Assembly (NCBI RefSeq): GCF_001540865.1
Contig: NC_033641.1
Coordinates: 5,161,643-5,225,642 of the forward strand
DNA from: Ananas comosus
Lineage: Eukaryota; Streptophyta; Magnoliopsida; Poales; Bromeliaceae
Length of the DNA stretch: 64,000 nt
Direction of reading: 5' to 3'
Part shown: positions 32,827-44,994 of the stretch, one piece after another
Numbering within the stretch: position 1 is the first letter of the stretch
Layout of the letters: every line of letters starts with the position of its first letter
Position numbers and translations under genes: made by a program
Notes under the pieces: model-generated
Told to the model about the DNA's origin: nothing
Databases searched by the model: none
Seen by the model: the letters and a program-made list of their open reading frames with translations, nothing else

Positions 32827-35800
32827 ATGGACAAAAGTTGGATACGCAAGTCAAGGTTGAGTAAAGAATACTTTGATGGGGTTAATGATTTCCTTAATTT
32901 TGCATTTGAGAGGTCATCTCAAGATGGAAAAATATTATGCCCATGCTCACGTTGTTCCAATATTAATTGGCACACTCGTGAGGTAGTTAAGGAACACTTG
33001 GTATGCAATGGGTTTCTCCGAGGGTACACTCGTTGGGCTTGTCATGGAGAATCCATCTCCTCCTCTTCCTCCAGTAGCAATACAACGTACTATCTACAAG
33101 ATCCTTTACGACTACTAGAGTCAACTCCTGATCAAATGGGCTCAAGTAGAAATGATGATATGGAAGGATTATTGCGAGATGCCTTGAGAATGCATTTTCA
33201 AGATTCAGATAATTCATCGTCACGAGAAGATATTCCAAATGCGCAAAATATTCGAGTAGAGAGTCATGAGCATTGTGATATAGGTCTTGATAGGCAAGAA
33301 CCTACCGATGAGCCTAACATAGGAGCATCAAACTTTTATAAGTTGCTTGAAGATGCAAAACAAGAGTTATATCCAGGATGTACAAAGTTTTCAAAGCTTT
33401 CTTTTATAGTGCATCTTTTTCATTTAAAATGCTTAAATGGGTGGAGCAGTAAATCATTTACAATGCTTTTGGAATTGCTTAATGATGCTTTTCCTAATGG
33501 TACATCGCTTCCTAAGTCTACATATGACGCGAAGAAATTTATAAAGGATTTAGGTCTTGGCTATGAGAAGATCAATTCATGTCCAAACGATTGTATATTG
33601 TATTGGGGTGGTAGGTCGAATGAACAATCTTGTGATGTATGTGGTGCTTCTCGTTGGTTACCAACTACTACTGAAAATATAAATAATGATGATTTGGGTA
33701 ATGAAGAAAGAAAAGGAAGGCCTGCAAAAGTCTTGCGTTATTTTCCTCTAATACCAAGACTTCAGAGATTATTCATGTCTCCAAAAACTTCAGATAATAT
33801 GAGATGGCATGACGAAGGACGTACAAAGGATGGACTATTAAGGCATCCAGCTGATTCTTTAGCATGGAGATCATTTGATTCTCGATATAAGGATTTCTCT
33901 TCTGATCCTCGAAATGTCAGATTAGGACTTGCCACTGATGGCTTCAATCTTTTTAGAGCTATGAATACTTCTTATAGCATGTGGCCGGTTATTTTAATTC
34001 CATATAATCTGCCGCCATGGATTTGCATGAAACAATCTTCATTTATCTTATCAATGATTATTCCTGGTACAAAGGGCCCAGGAAATAATATTGATGTCTA
34101 CTTGCAGCCACTTATAGAGGAATTGAAGCAATTGTGGGAAGGCGTGGATACCTATGATGCATCAAGAAAACATAATTTTCGCATGCGCGCTGCTTTGCTA
34201 TGGACTATTAGTGACTTTCCAGCTTACGCAAATTTATCTGGTTGGAGCACAAAAGGTCGCTATGCTTGTCCATGTTGTGCTGATAAAACTTGTTCCAGAT
34301 GGTTATATAACGGAAAGAAGTTTTGCTATATGGGGCATCGTCGGTGGTTAAGTGAAACTCACAAATTCCGCTATCAAAAACACCTATTTGATGGTACTGA
34401 AGAGTTTAGATCTACACCTACCCCTATATCTGGAACAGATGTGTTGAAGCAAGTAGAAGGCATCAACTTTAGATATGGAAAGGTGCCTAATTCTAGTAGA
34501 AATAAAGCTTCCACCAGTATGCAGTCAAAAAAACGGGTGAGAGAACAAATAGACAATTCTCAAGATCTTGACAATCAATCATATAATTTAGAGGCAATTG
34601 GGATAGATAGTGATGGAGATGAAGATGAAGATAATTTCAACAACACTAGCTTGTGGAAAAAGAAGAGCATTTTCTTTATGTTGCCTTATTGGAAGTACAA
34701 TTTACTCCGGCATAATCTTGACGTGATGCACATAGAAAAAAATGTTGGCGAAAATGTGTTTGGAACGGTATTAAACGAAGATGGTAAGTCAAAAGATAAT
34801 ATGAAGGCACGTCTTGATTTAGTGGATATGGATATAAGACATGAACTTCATCCTCAATCGCTCCCTAATGGTAGGACATATTTGCCTTCTGCTTGCTATT
34901 TGCTATCTAGAGAAGAAAAGGAGGTATTTTGCAAAGTTTTAAAAGACATCAAGGTTCCAGATGGTTTTGCTTCGAATATCTCAAGGTGTGTTAATCTAAA
35001 GGAGTGTAGATTGTTATCTCTTAAGTCTCATGATTATCATATTTTGATGCAAGATCTCTTGCCACTTGCTTTGCGAGCGTCTATGACAACAGAAGTCGCC
35101 TCAACTTTAATTGAGCTGAGTAACATTTTTAAGGCCATTTGTTCCAAAGTTCTTAATGTTGAAGATCTTGAGCAACTCCAACATCGTGCTGCAATTACTC
35201 TTTGCCATTTGGAGAAGATTTTTCCTCCTTCTTTTTTCACTATCATGGTGCATTTAGTTATCCACCTTCCCGAGGAGGCCAAACTAGGTGGACCAGTCCA
35301 CTATAGGTGGATGTACCCAATAGAGAGGTTTTTAACTCTAAATTATCATTTTTCTAAATAATTTCAGTTTTATATTTAGGTAATTAATTCGTATTGATCC
35401 AATTTTATGCTTTTTTAACTTATAGGAATCTATTTAGATTGAAATCAAATGTTCGTAACAAAGCTCATCCTGAAGGCTCAATCGCCGAAGGATATTTGGT
35501 GGAGGAGTGTCTGATATTTTGTTCAAGATATCTTGAAGGAGTTGAGACGAGATTTAATAGACCTGTTAGAAATTATGACACTGTACGTGATGAGCATTCT
35601 ACACCATATTTATTTTTAACCGCTGGCCAACCAATAGGTGAGGTTGATGTCATAACGTTGGATGAAATGGCATGGGTACAAGCGCATCGATACGTGCTAT
35701 TCCACCATAACATTGTTGAACCATTCCGAAAGTAAGCATGTATTAATAATACTTCCTTATTTTAGAATTTTTTGCTAGTTATTTATTAGCTGCATTTTTA

Positions 35801-36648
35801 ATTCTATACAGTGAATATATAAGAATATTGAGAGCAAGATCTCGTCCAAAACGACTACAAACTCATGAAATTGATAGGCTACTAAATGAACAGTTTCATG
35901 AGTGGTTTGGCGATCATGTAAGTATTACTATAACTTTAAATTTAAATATTTTCAACTTTAAATGCGTACTAATTTGATTTTTTATTATTAGGTTGCAAGT
36001 CAATTGGATGTTGCCGACGAAGTTAAATGGCTAGCTCGGGGACCAAATAAAATTGCTAAAAGATATAAGGGTTTCATTATCAATGGCTTTAGATTTCATA
36101 CCAAAGATCGTGAGAGAAATAGACGTACCCAAAATAGTGGCATTGTCGTCACTTCTTCAATTAAAAGTTACGCAAGTGCTAGGGATACGAACCCTTCGGA
36201 AGGAAATGTTGACTACTATGGCATATTAACCGATATAGTTGAATTAGATTATTATGGTAAGTTTAGAGTCGTATTATTCCGATGCGATTGGGCTGATGTC
36301 ACTAGTAGTAGGGGTACTAGAAAAGATCAATTTGGATTTACAATGGTTAATTTCTCACGATTGATACATACTGGAGAGCAATTGAGACATGAACCATTTG
36401 TTTTCTCCTCTCAAGTAAAACAAGTATTTTACTCTCAAGATCTTAAAAATGTGGATTGGTATGTTGTCCTTTACAAAGCACCTAGGGACTTATTTGATAT
36501 GGGTGAGAAGTCGAATGATGAAGATTTTGTGGTGCACAATGAGTGTATGCCTTTTACTAGCCAACACTTAGATGAGAACTTCTCGGATGATCATAGTATT
36601 CAGAATTGGGTAAGATTGGATGTTGCTGGAGACATTCACTCAAACTAA
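32827..36648 (+). CDS. TNP2-type transposase of the CACTA element (4 exons)
   Basis: Exons inferred from frame and GT-AG sites: 32827-35327, 35426-35731, 35812-35917, 35992-36648, giving 1189 codons plus stop with every junction in phase. The N-terminus has the transposase-associated zinc-like block (CPCSRC ... HLVCNGF, residues 38-65). The Transposase_21 core runs from about residue 170 to 500 (LRYFPLIPRL, NVRLGLATDGFNLF, WPVILIPYNLPPWIC) and ends with a CPCCADKTC cluster. A DUF4218-like part ends exon 1 (LPPSFFT-like region, HYRWMYPIER) and continues in exon 2. Exon 4 has a DUF4216-like part (KRYKGFIINGFRFHTK). No internal stops. This protein cuts and joins the element ends. The intact frame suggests an autonomous or recently autonomous element. 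Confidence 0.9.
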
Positions 36649-36851
36649 GAGGTACTGCATTTATTATTATTTATTGTCTAATAGTTTAGTTGTCACTATT
36701 TATACTAATGATATTGTGTTCCAACATTCTTTTTATTTTTTAAGGCCAAAATTTATATTTTTATATTCTTGAAGTAGTTTAAATTTGTCTTTAGAATGAA
36801 CTTTGGATGCTGTTGTAGCTAAAATTACTTATATTCTTTTCAGGGTGTAAA

Positions 36852-39800
36852 ATGACGAGATCCAGAAAATTGAAGGGTGTTACAATTATTGAGTTGACCT
36901 CACAAACAAATGGACAAGGTGGCGGTCAAGATGGTGTATCAAATATTGAAGAAGATGGGGAAGCAAGTTTGGCAGGAGAGAATTTTCAAATTGGTAATAA
37001 TGTTCTAAATTCATTTCCTTTTGTTTTGCATCTTAGTGCCCTGTTGAAGCTGATTCTCTATTTGTTTCTTTTAGTTTTCTATATGTAAGCCATAGCTAAA
37101 AGTTGATTGCTTCTATTCAATTTAGTTAGCTATACTCTTCATATGTAGGCCAGGGTTGTTTTTCATCAATCTTATCCCTTAATAGTATTTTATAAAAGAA
37201 CTAGGCATGGGTTTTATTAAGGTAATTTAACTTGCTCTATTAACTTTATTATGATGTATACATTTCCTATCTTGAGGATTGTTTCTCTTCTTTTTTACTT
37301 TTATAGTCATTTCACACAAGCAAACTCAGAATTAATGAAAACCTATCACTACTTTTACACCCATTTGCATGTATTTTTTGTGTAGACAAATGATAATTTG
37401 AATGAGATTATATAGAATATGTATAGTTTCGTGGAACAGTTAAACAATTGTGGTATGGGGGTTACATGGACACTGCAATTATATGCAACAACAGTGAACT
37501 TTCAAATAAGCATGAACATATAGATCCAATGAATGTATACTGAAATTCGACGTCTACAAAACATTTTAGATACAGTTGTAAGAAACTTATTTCTAACTTA
37601 CTATAGTGCACATCCACCCAGTACATTGGATGTAAGTTCTTTTTGTCTACTAGATGTGTCTAATTGGATATCAATGTAAAGTAATTTTGCTCTTCCTTCT
37701 GAGCACTATAGATTTTCCTTGTGCCTTCTTTTTTGTAGTTCATGATGATGGAAAGAAAGAAAGAAAGAGAGGTCGTACAACATTAAAGGAGATATGGGAA
37801 ATGGATGAGAGTTGGCGTATTCAAGTTCGATTTAACAAAAGAGGGCAACCATTAAATAAGGAGGCAAGGTTGCTAGCTGGATTTTGTGGAATAGTTGCAC
37901 GGAATGGTCAATTCTGCCCTTTGAACTATATTAATTGGAGACGAATGCCAACTGCACTAAAGAATGAAGCTTTATCTTTTGTCTTGGTATTTGATATATT
38001 TTACACTATTTACATGTATTTATATAACCATCTTATTACGTATTTATCTTCTAATTTTGTGTATATTGTTTTTGAAGTCAAAATTTCATCTTCAATCAAA
38101 GAAAGGACGAGCCTTTGTCATGAAATCTTTAAACAAAAAATGGAAAGACTATAAAGCTGAATTGAAGGCCAAGTATTTTGACCGAACAAAACCAAAAGAA
38201 GAGATTAGTAAGAATGTGCCACCTGGTGTAATAAAGCAGCAGTGGTTGAGCTTGGTTGAATTTTTATACTCCGATGTTGCCAAGGTATGATTTATTCTTA
38301 GTAGATTTATTATTCACATTAGTTTGATTTTTAATTGTAACTTGTTACTTGAATGCCTTTTAGTTCTGTTTGTGTACACTCCGTTTCTTGTTGTTAGTGA
38401 GAATGAAAAGAGGTATATATGTGCTTCTTACAGTTTATGCACTTACCATAAGCTGTAGAAAACTATTTTGCATAGTAATACTTTTACATTTGTACTACTT
38501 GGTGTATTTTGCACAAGACGCGAACTATAATCATATAAACTTGACATGTTACAGGAAAGTCTCGATGAGTTCCATTTTACTCCGACATATATCCTTTTCA
38601 CAATTGCGGCATTATTTTGCTTCTCTCTTGTGTTTGCTTTTTTCGCATGTTTGTTTCTTAAGGTGTCTGCAATATCTTTTCGGAGAAATATCGTATCTTG
38701 AAGTGCTACAATAACTTTGCCCTACCTGTTCTAATAATTCACCCTTCTATGCATCCAAGTTCGGTTTGTTAACATGTACATGATTCTTGACCCTTGAAGT
38801 ATATAGAGCGAGTACTTTGGCTCAACCAGCAGAGACTTCCTTGTTTATCTAATTTATTTGAGAACAGATTTAGGGACTAAAGGAGAAAGCAAAGGCTCAC
38901 TGCACCACTTAGCATTTTATAACAGTAACAGAGACCTTCAGAATGTCTTTGTCTTCATATAGATTTATTTGAATCGAAGTTCAAGAATCTTCAGAGTTGT
39001 CTTTTTGTACTTTTTATGTTCTTTTCCTTTCTGGTTGTCTAGGTGAATGTCGAAAAGTAAGGTTGAGCATCATCTCTAAATTATTCTGGGTTTCCGGTTC
39101 TCGAGGGACCCATTAGCTTGTGATTCCATTGGCTGAGTTATCATTTAGAACAATTGTTTGGCGGAAAATTCGTTTTTCATTTTTAAGGTCATGGATGTTA
39201 TATTCTCGGGAATGTCTGCTTAACCTTACTTCTTAAAATGATGAAATGTTAACTATTGCAGATGCATTATAAGGTATATGGATATGCTTATAATATGTAG
39301 TCTTCTATGCTGCTTATTTTCATGTGTCGTAACTTAGGTATTTTAATGCATGTATTTGTTACTAATGATTCATTTTGCCAAGTTATAATTTGTATTGCAC
39401 TATCGATGTATGTTATCTGAGCTGATTTTTTTTATTATCTTTTAAATGTAGAAACGAGAGAAATTAGCGAAAGAAAGTCGAGCCAAACAGAAGTACACAC
39501 ATACGTCGGGATCTAAAAGCTTTGCACGAAAAGAGAAAGAAATTGTAACTATCTATTTTATTAATTGTCATAAATTTTATGTTATTTCAACATTCTGATA
39601 TTTGTTTGCATTATGGTATTCGCAGGAGGACACAACCGGTAGGGTACCTGGACTTGTTGAGATGTTCGAACTTACTCACACGAAGAAAAATGGATCATTT
39701 ATAAGTGACGATGCAAAAAAATTAATGGTAATGTTAATTTTATATTTGTTAACTTGCAACTCCATATTTACTATCTGTTTATACTCTAGCTACATAGCAT

Positions 39801-40971
39801 GTCTAACTTGCAATTCTATATTTGTTAAGGATTATAGGTAGCCTAAATAACTTACAAATGGATTAAATTGTAATGATCTACATGACAATCATTTGTGCAA
39901 TTCCATTTCAAATAACAATGTCTCACAAAGTGTTCATTATGTTGTGACAATGATAGGAGTTGGTTTTTATTGCTTCACAAACTATTCTTTTTTATCTTTT
40001 TGGGCTTCATGACCAATTATAATCTGACATGATATATAATAACTCTTTAATTATAATATAATAAAAGAGCAATGTTGTGGAACTCTATATCTCTCTATTA
40101 ATTTAACTGCTACTGCAGCTTTTTGAGCAAGGATTGTTGTCTTTAATTTGAGAGCACAACCTAGATTGTGTCAATGCTAAATATCTAGGTCACTGTTACT
40201 TTTCATATTATCAATGGTGAAAAAGGTGAAACAAGTGCAATCAAGTTTGTCGTGTGTGATAAGTTCATTATGCAATTCTCTGTCGGGCGAAAAGGCTAAT
40301 TTGGTTTCTCCATTCCGAGTTTTAAGTCGGATCGGATTCTTCATAGACAAATATAGCAGATCCATTCATTTGTTCTAAATACAGGAGACTAATTAAATGA
40401 TAGCATTTTAATGCATTTTAATAGGTACAATCCAAATGCTTAAGTGTACAGTTCCTGATTTTTTTCTTTTTTGTTCTATATTGTACAGGTTGATGCTAAA
40501 AACAAATTGACTAATTGCTCGGGAACATCTGAATCTTCTCGAGAGGATGTGATTGCAATGGAAAACAAAATTTATATCGAAGTCATAAGAAAAGAGTATG
40601 GCGGCCGAGTAGGAGGGTTAGGATTGATCCCATCCGAAAGTTGTGTGTGTTATAACTCGGAATCAACGGAGGAAGTGCAAAAGTTAAGAGAGGAGGTGCA
40701 AGAGAATAAAAAAATGGTGTCTCAATTGCAGTCCCAATTAGCTGCTGTTATGGAATTTATAAAACAAAAAATACCTGATTGTAACCTTGGTGGCAGTCGT
40801 CAGGTAGAAAAATGGCTTTATCTAGATAATCTTATTGATATTATACTTATGTTTTAATTGTTAACTATATTCTTATTTTATTGAAAGAAATTTTTATTTT
40901 TTTTACAGGATCCAGAGTCTTCAGGCACTTGCTATACGTCAGCATCATCAAATCCTTCTCGTGATACTTGA
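36852..40971 (+). CDS. TNP1/Transposase_24-type protein of the CACTA element (7 exons)
   Basis: Inferred exons: 36852-36993, 37739-37986, 38078-38284, 39452-39544, 39626-39727, 40489-40803, 40909-40971. They total 1170 nt (389 aa plus stop), all in phase with GT-AG borders. Order in the protein: a short acidic N-terminus, a basic RGRTTLKEIWEM start of the plant transposase domain, FCGIVARNGQFCPLNY, WRRMP, a basic block KKWKDYKAELKAKYF, VPGLVEMFELTHTKKNG, then a heptad-like segment EVQKLREEVQENKKMVSQL that may dimerise. Proteins of this type (TNPA-like) bind sub-terminal repeats and assist the TNP2 protein. It lies 204 bp downstream of the TNP2 gene on the same strand. Confidence 0.85.
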
Positions 40972-41289
40972 TCATTTCTTTTGTATTTGAACCTACTATG
41001 TTCTTTAGCATCATTTTATGTTTTGAGCTACTATGTCATTTCTAAAAAACTATTTTTGGATATTATAGTTTTTTATCATTTTATTGATGTTGAGGATGTG
41101 AGGAACAATTAGTATTTTGGTTTCATTCGATACTCTTGGCTTATATATGAATGAAACAACTTTTTTTGCTATGAATGTGTCATTTTTGTATTATATCTTC
41201 CATACAACTATTATCCCTAGCTAATATACATATTAAAAAGTCTCTATATTTCAATCAATTGTAGTTTTATAAAAAGTCATTGTATATGC

Positions 41290-41709
41290 ATATTAACAGC
41301 TTCCAAAAAGCCACAACATAATTTTATTAACAGCATTAAAAAGCCGCAAAAATTATAACATTGTGGCACACCAAATGCCGCTATACTAATTAAAGGCGGC
41401 TTTTTAATTGCCATAGCTCTTAAAAACGGTAGAAATTGTAGTATTGTGGCAAAAAGCTACTATAGATAATCAAAGACGGCTAAATAGTGCCACAATTTGA
41501 ATGCCTATAGTGGCTTTCAAAAAGCCGCTATAGGTACTAAAATGCGGCTTTTACAAGATGCCGTTATATTGTCATAGACCTATACCGACTCAGTTTTCAC
41601 CAGCTTTTTTTGTGGCTTTTTCAGAAAAGCCGGTACTTTTTGTTGAGGCTTTTCAAAAAGCCGCTATAGGTACCGATAAAAGCCACCTTTAATACAAAAT
41701 GTTGTAGTG
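41290..41709 (+). repeat. CACTA right sub-terminal repeats and terminal inverted repeat
   Basis: AAAAGCCGC-type motifs occur in both orientations: near 41338, 41396 (as GCGGCTTTT), 41518, 41543 (reverse) and 41655, several extended to GCCGCTATAGG. The terminus GTTGTAGTG ends at 41709. In En/Spm elements such arrays are the binding sites of the TNPA-type protein. Confidence 0.8.
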
Positions 41710-44700
41710 AATAACCAAGAAATATACCTTCGTCACTGCGAGAGTCAAATTTTTCAAGATTTTCACGATCCCGAAGGATAAAACATTTACTCCCGAAGAC
41801 ACGAAAGTATTTAATGTTAGGTTTTCTACCAATCCAAAGTTCATAAGGCGTATTCAAAGTGCCCGGACGTACATAAATCCGATTGATAACATAGACAGCT
41901 GTGTTAACTGCTTCGGCCCAAAAATGTAAAGCAATTTTCTTACTATGAAGCATAACACGAGCCATCTCCTGTACAACCCGATTCTTACGTTCAACCACTC
42001 TGTTTTGTTGGGGTGTATAAGAGGCCGAGAATTCATGTTTTATACCATTTGAAACACAGAAATCAACAAATTTAGAATTTATGAACTCTCCCCCTTGATC
42101 GCTTCGAATGCGTACAATTTTATCATTTCGTTCAGTCATAAGACGAAGACAGATTTCAGAAAAAGAATTAAAAGTATCAGCTTTTTCTCGTAAGAAGGCA
42201 CTCCATACAAAGCGAGTAAAATCATCAACAATAAGCAAGATATAACGTTTTCCACCCAAACTTTGAATCCTAGATGGTCCCATCAAGTCCATGTGCAGTA
42301 ACTCTAAGGGCTTAGTTGTCCCTAAGTGATTCAAGTTCTTATGTGTGGATCTAGTCTGTTTCCCCAATTGACAACCCCCACACACAGTGTTTTCTTTAAA
42401 ATCAATCTTAGGTACACCTCTAACTACCTCCTTCTTGGTTATCTTTGACAGCTCCTTAAAGTTTATGTGACCTAGTCGTTCATGCCATAAAGTTTCAGTT
42501 TCTAATGAAGCTAGGTTACAATGTTCAGTGGACGAACTAGGAACCACATAACAATTATTCTGAGATCTAATGCCCTTTAAAAACAGATTATCATCACGAA
42601 TCACATGGCATTCTTTATCAGAAAAATTCACAGAATACCCATCATCACACAGTTGGCTTATGCTTACGAGATTAGATTTGAGCCCCTCAACATAAAAAAC
42701 ATCGTTCAACGTAGGGCCATCTGAGATAGTCACTGTTCCTTTTCCAACAATTTTTGACGATCGACCGTCCCCAAAAACAACAAGTCCTCCGGAGATTTTG
42801 GTCAAAGAAGTAAACCAATTTTTATCTCCGGTCATGTGACGGGAACAACCACTATCCAGATACCATGATGAGTTATCGTAAGCATGAAGCGAAGTGTGAA
42901 TAACTAGGCATGGGAAGAGTTCACCTTTGCGCACCCAAACCTTACGTGTTTTGGGCTGTGTCAGTTCGCTTGCTTTTGTTGATCGTGGCTTGTCGACGAT
43001 TTGAATTGACTTCTTCTTCATATCCTCCTTCTTTGGTTTCCACGCCTGTTTTGCCTTTGATTCCGGAGCATTTGGTGTCCATGTTCGTTTCTTCTTATAA
43101 TCAACCTTCTTTGGAGTCCAAGTTGACTTCCCTCTTGATTTAAGATCATTCTTCATAAGTGATGTTCTTTGATTCAAGGGTGTTGATGAGCTCTTTCCCT
43201 TTTGTTTGCAGAACTTCTTTATGTGTCCTAAAGCACCACAAATATGACAAGCTTTGTTAGTCAGATTATTTTGAGGAGGGACGAACTTACCATAGAGCTT
43301 AGGAACAGCAGTTGATGAATGTCCGCCATCTTTCTTTGTTGCTTGGTCAACATAGGTCCGTTCGTACCCAAGTCCAAGTTTGTTTGTTTGACCAAGTCCA
43401 AGCATCTTGTCGAGTTTACTTGATCCAGACGAAAATTGGTTCAAATCTGACTTTAGTTGAATAATCGTCTTGGTGAATTCCATATTTGCTTCTCTAGCTT
43501 CTGAGTATTGCTTGGTGAGAAAAGTGATATTCTCCACTTGTGTCTCTTTTTCCTTTTCAAGTAATGAGCACTTCTCGATCAAGGAATTATGGGCCTTCGT
43601 CAAGCCATCTCTCTCTTGTTCTAAATCCTTTGTTAGAGAGACCAATTTTGAATTTTCTTGTTCCAACTCATGTAGGCTTCGCCGCAGTCTCTTGTTATGT
43701 TTAGCCATCTTCTTTGATTCAACAACCAATTGTTGATATGCTGCGACCATGTCATCTTCGTCCGATTCTTCATCTGATGAGTTCTCCGAAGATGACTTCT
43801 CTTGTATAGATGTCATAGAGATCGAGTCAGCAGATGCTAAACACATGAAAGTTGAATCCTGTGCAATTAGTGCCGTGGCATTTACATCCTCTTCACTCGA
43901 AGTGGAATCGTCAGATGAGGAGTCGTCCCAAGTGATAGCTTGCATCGCTTTCTTCTTCAACGACTTTTTATTAGGACAGTCAGATGCGATATGGCCAAAG
44001 CCTCTACACTTGTAGCATTGAATTTGACCTTCACCGCTTTTCTTCTCTTTTGTGGAGTCCTTTTGAGAGTTATCAGATTTTCTGTATTTTGATGAGGAAG
44101 AAGAAGACGAACCCCCTTTAGATTTGTTTGTCTTGGAAGAAGTAGACTTGGGAGGAAACTTCTTTCTAAAGTTCCGACGAAACTTCTTTGTTAGAAGTGC
44201 TAGTTGCTTTTCAAAGTCCTCCAGGCTTTGCTCCGACTCTGAATCTGATGAGGTTGAAGTGACATCTCCTTTTGTTGATTTTAGAGCCATCCCTGAGGCT
44301 TTAGAAAAAGACTTGGAAGAAGACGAATTAGAAGGAAAAGTCATTTCATAAGTTTGAAGAGCACCTACTAATTCTTCTACCTTGAGTTCATCAGGATGTT
44401 TGACCGTTTCAATAGCTGCAACCTTAGGACGGAATCGTTCGGGAAGGGTTCTCAAAATTTTTCGAACAATTTTGGAATCGGGAATTTTCTCGCCCAAGTT
44501 AGCACACGTGTTTACAATGTCTTGCAAACGAGTATAGTACTCGGTAAAAGATTCATGTTCTTCCATACGAATGGAATCAAATCTACTAGTAAGCATTTGC
44601 AATTTTTGAATCTTAACCAAGCTTGTACCCTCGTGTGTAACTCGCAAAGTGTCCCAAATCTCTTTGGCGGTTTCGCACGCCGAGACGCGAGAAAATTCAG

Positions 44701-44962
44701 TTTGGTTTAAAGCATTGAATAAAGCATTGATACCTTTCCCGTTGAACGAAGATAGTTCATTTTCCTCTTTCGTCCATTTATTCCTAGGTTTCGGCACGGT
44801 AACATTCTCGACAACTTCGGTAGGATTTTTCCATCCGAATTCAATGGCTTGCCAAACCCGCTCGTCGATAGCAATAAGAAACGCCCTCATACGGACTTTC
44901 CAATAAGCATAGTTAGTGCCATCGAAGAGCGGGGGTCGATTGATGTTACCGCCCTCAGCCAT
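41710..44962 (-). CDS. Ty1-copia gag, protease and integrase part (element A)
   Basis: Start Met at 44962 (MAEGGNINRPPLFDGTNY), 32 nt after the LTR. The gag part (residues 1 to about 240) is of UBN2 type. Two CCHC zinc knuckles follow: CYKCRGFGHIASDC (about 315) and CHICGALGHIKKFC (about 571). Between them is an acidic, Ser-rich and coiled-coil region, typical of the enlarged Sirevirus gag. Protease has the WYLDSGCSRHM active site (about 700). Integrase has the His-Cys region (LWHERLGH ... CGGCQLG) and a DDE core (HMDLMG, RSDQGGEF, QQNRVVERKN). The frame is open up to the CACTA insertion at 41712, and pol resumes at 26717. Confidence 0.92.
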
Positions 44963-44980
44963 GAATTACAACCTATACCC

Positions 44981-44992
44981 GCTCTGATACCA
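44981..44992 (-). promoter_or_regulatory. Primer-binding site of element A
   Basis: Complement reads TGGTATCAGAGC, matching the 3' end of initiator tRNA-Met, two bases inside the 5' LTR end (44995). This is the minus-strand priming site. Confidence 0.92.
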
Positions 44993-44994
44993 CT

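Larger units (their letters stand above)
26718..41709 (+). mobile_element. CACTA (En/Spm) transposon with duplicated left end
   Basis: Left terminus CACTACAGGAAAT at 26718; right terminus reads CACTACAACATTTTG on the complement, ending 41709. The 3-bp duplication AAT flanks it (26715-26717 and 41710-41712), as expected for CACTA elements. Sub-terminal motifs of AAAAGCCGC type are numerous at the right end (41338-41670) and few at the left. It carries TNP2-type and TNP1-type genes on the plus strand. A second left terminus at 30718, also preceded by AAT and the same copia sequence, means the unit could equally be 30718-41709 (10,992 bp). The extra 4000 bp hold a gypsy LTR fragment and a second copy of copia pol. 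Confidence 0.88.
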
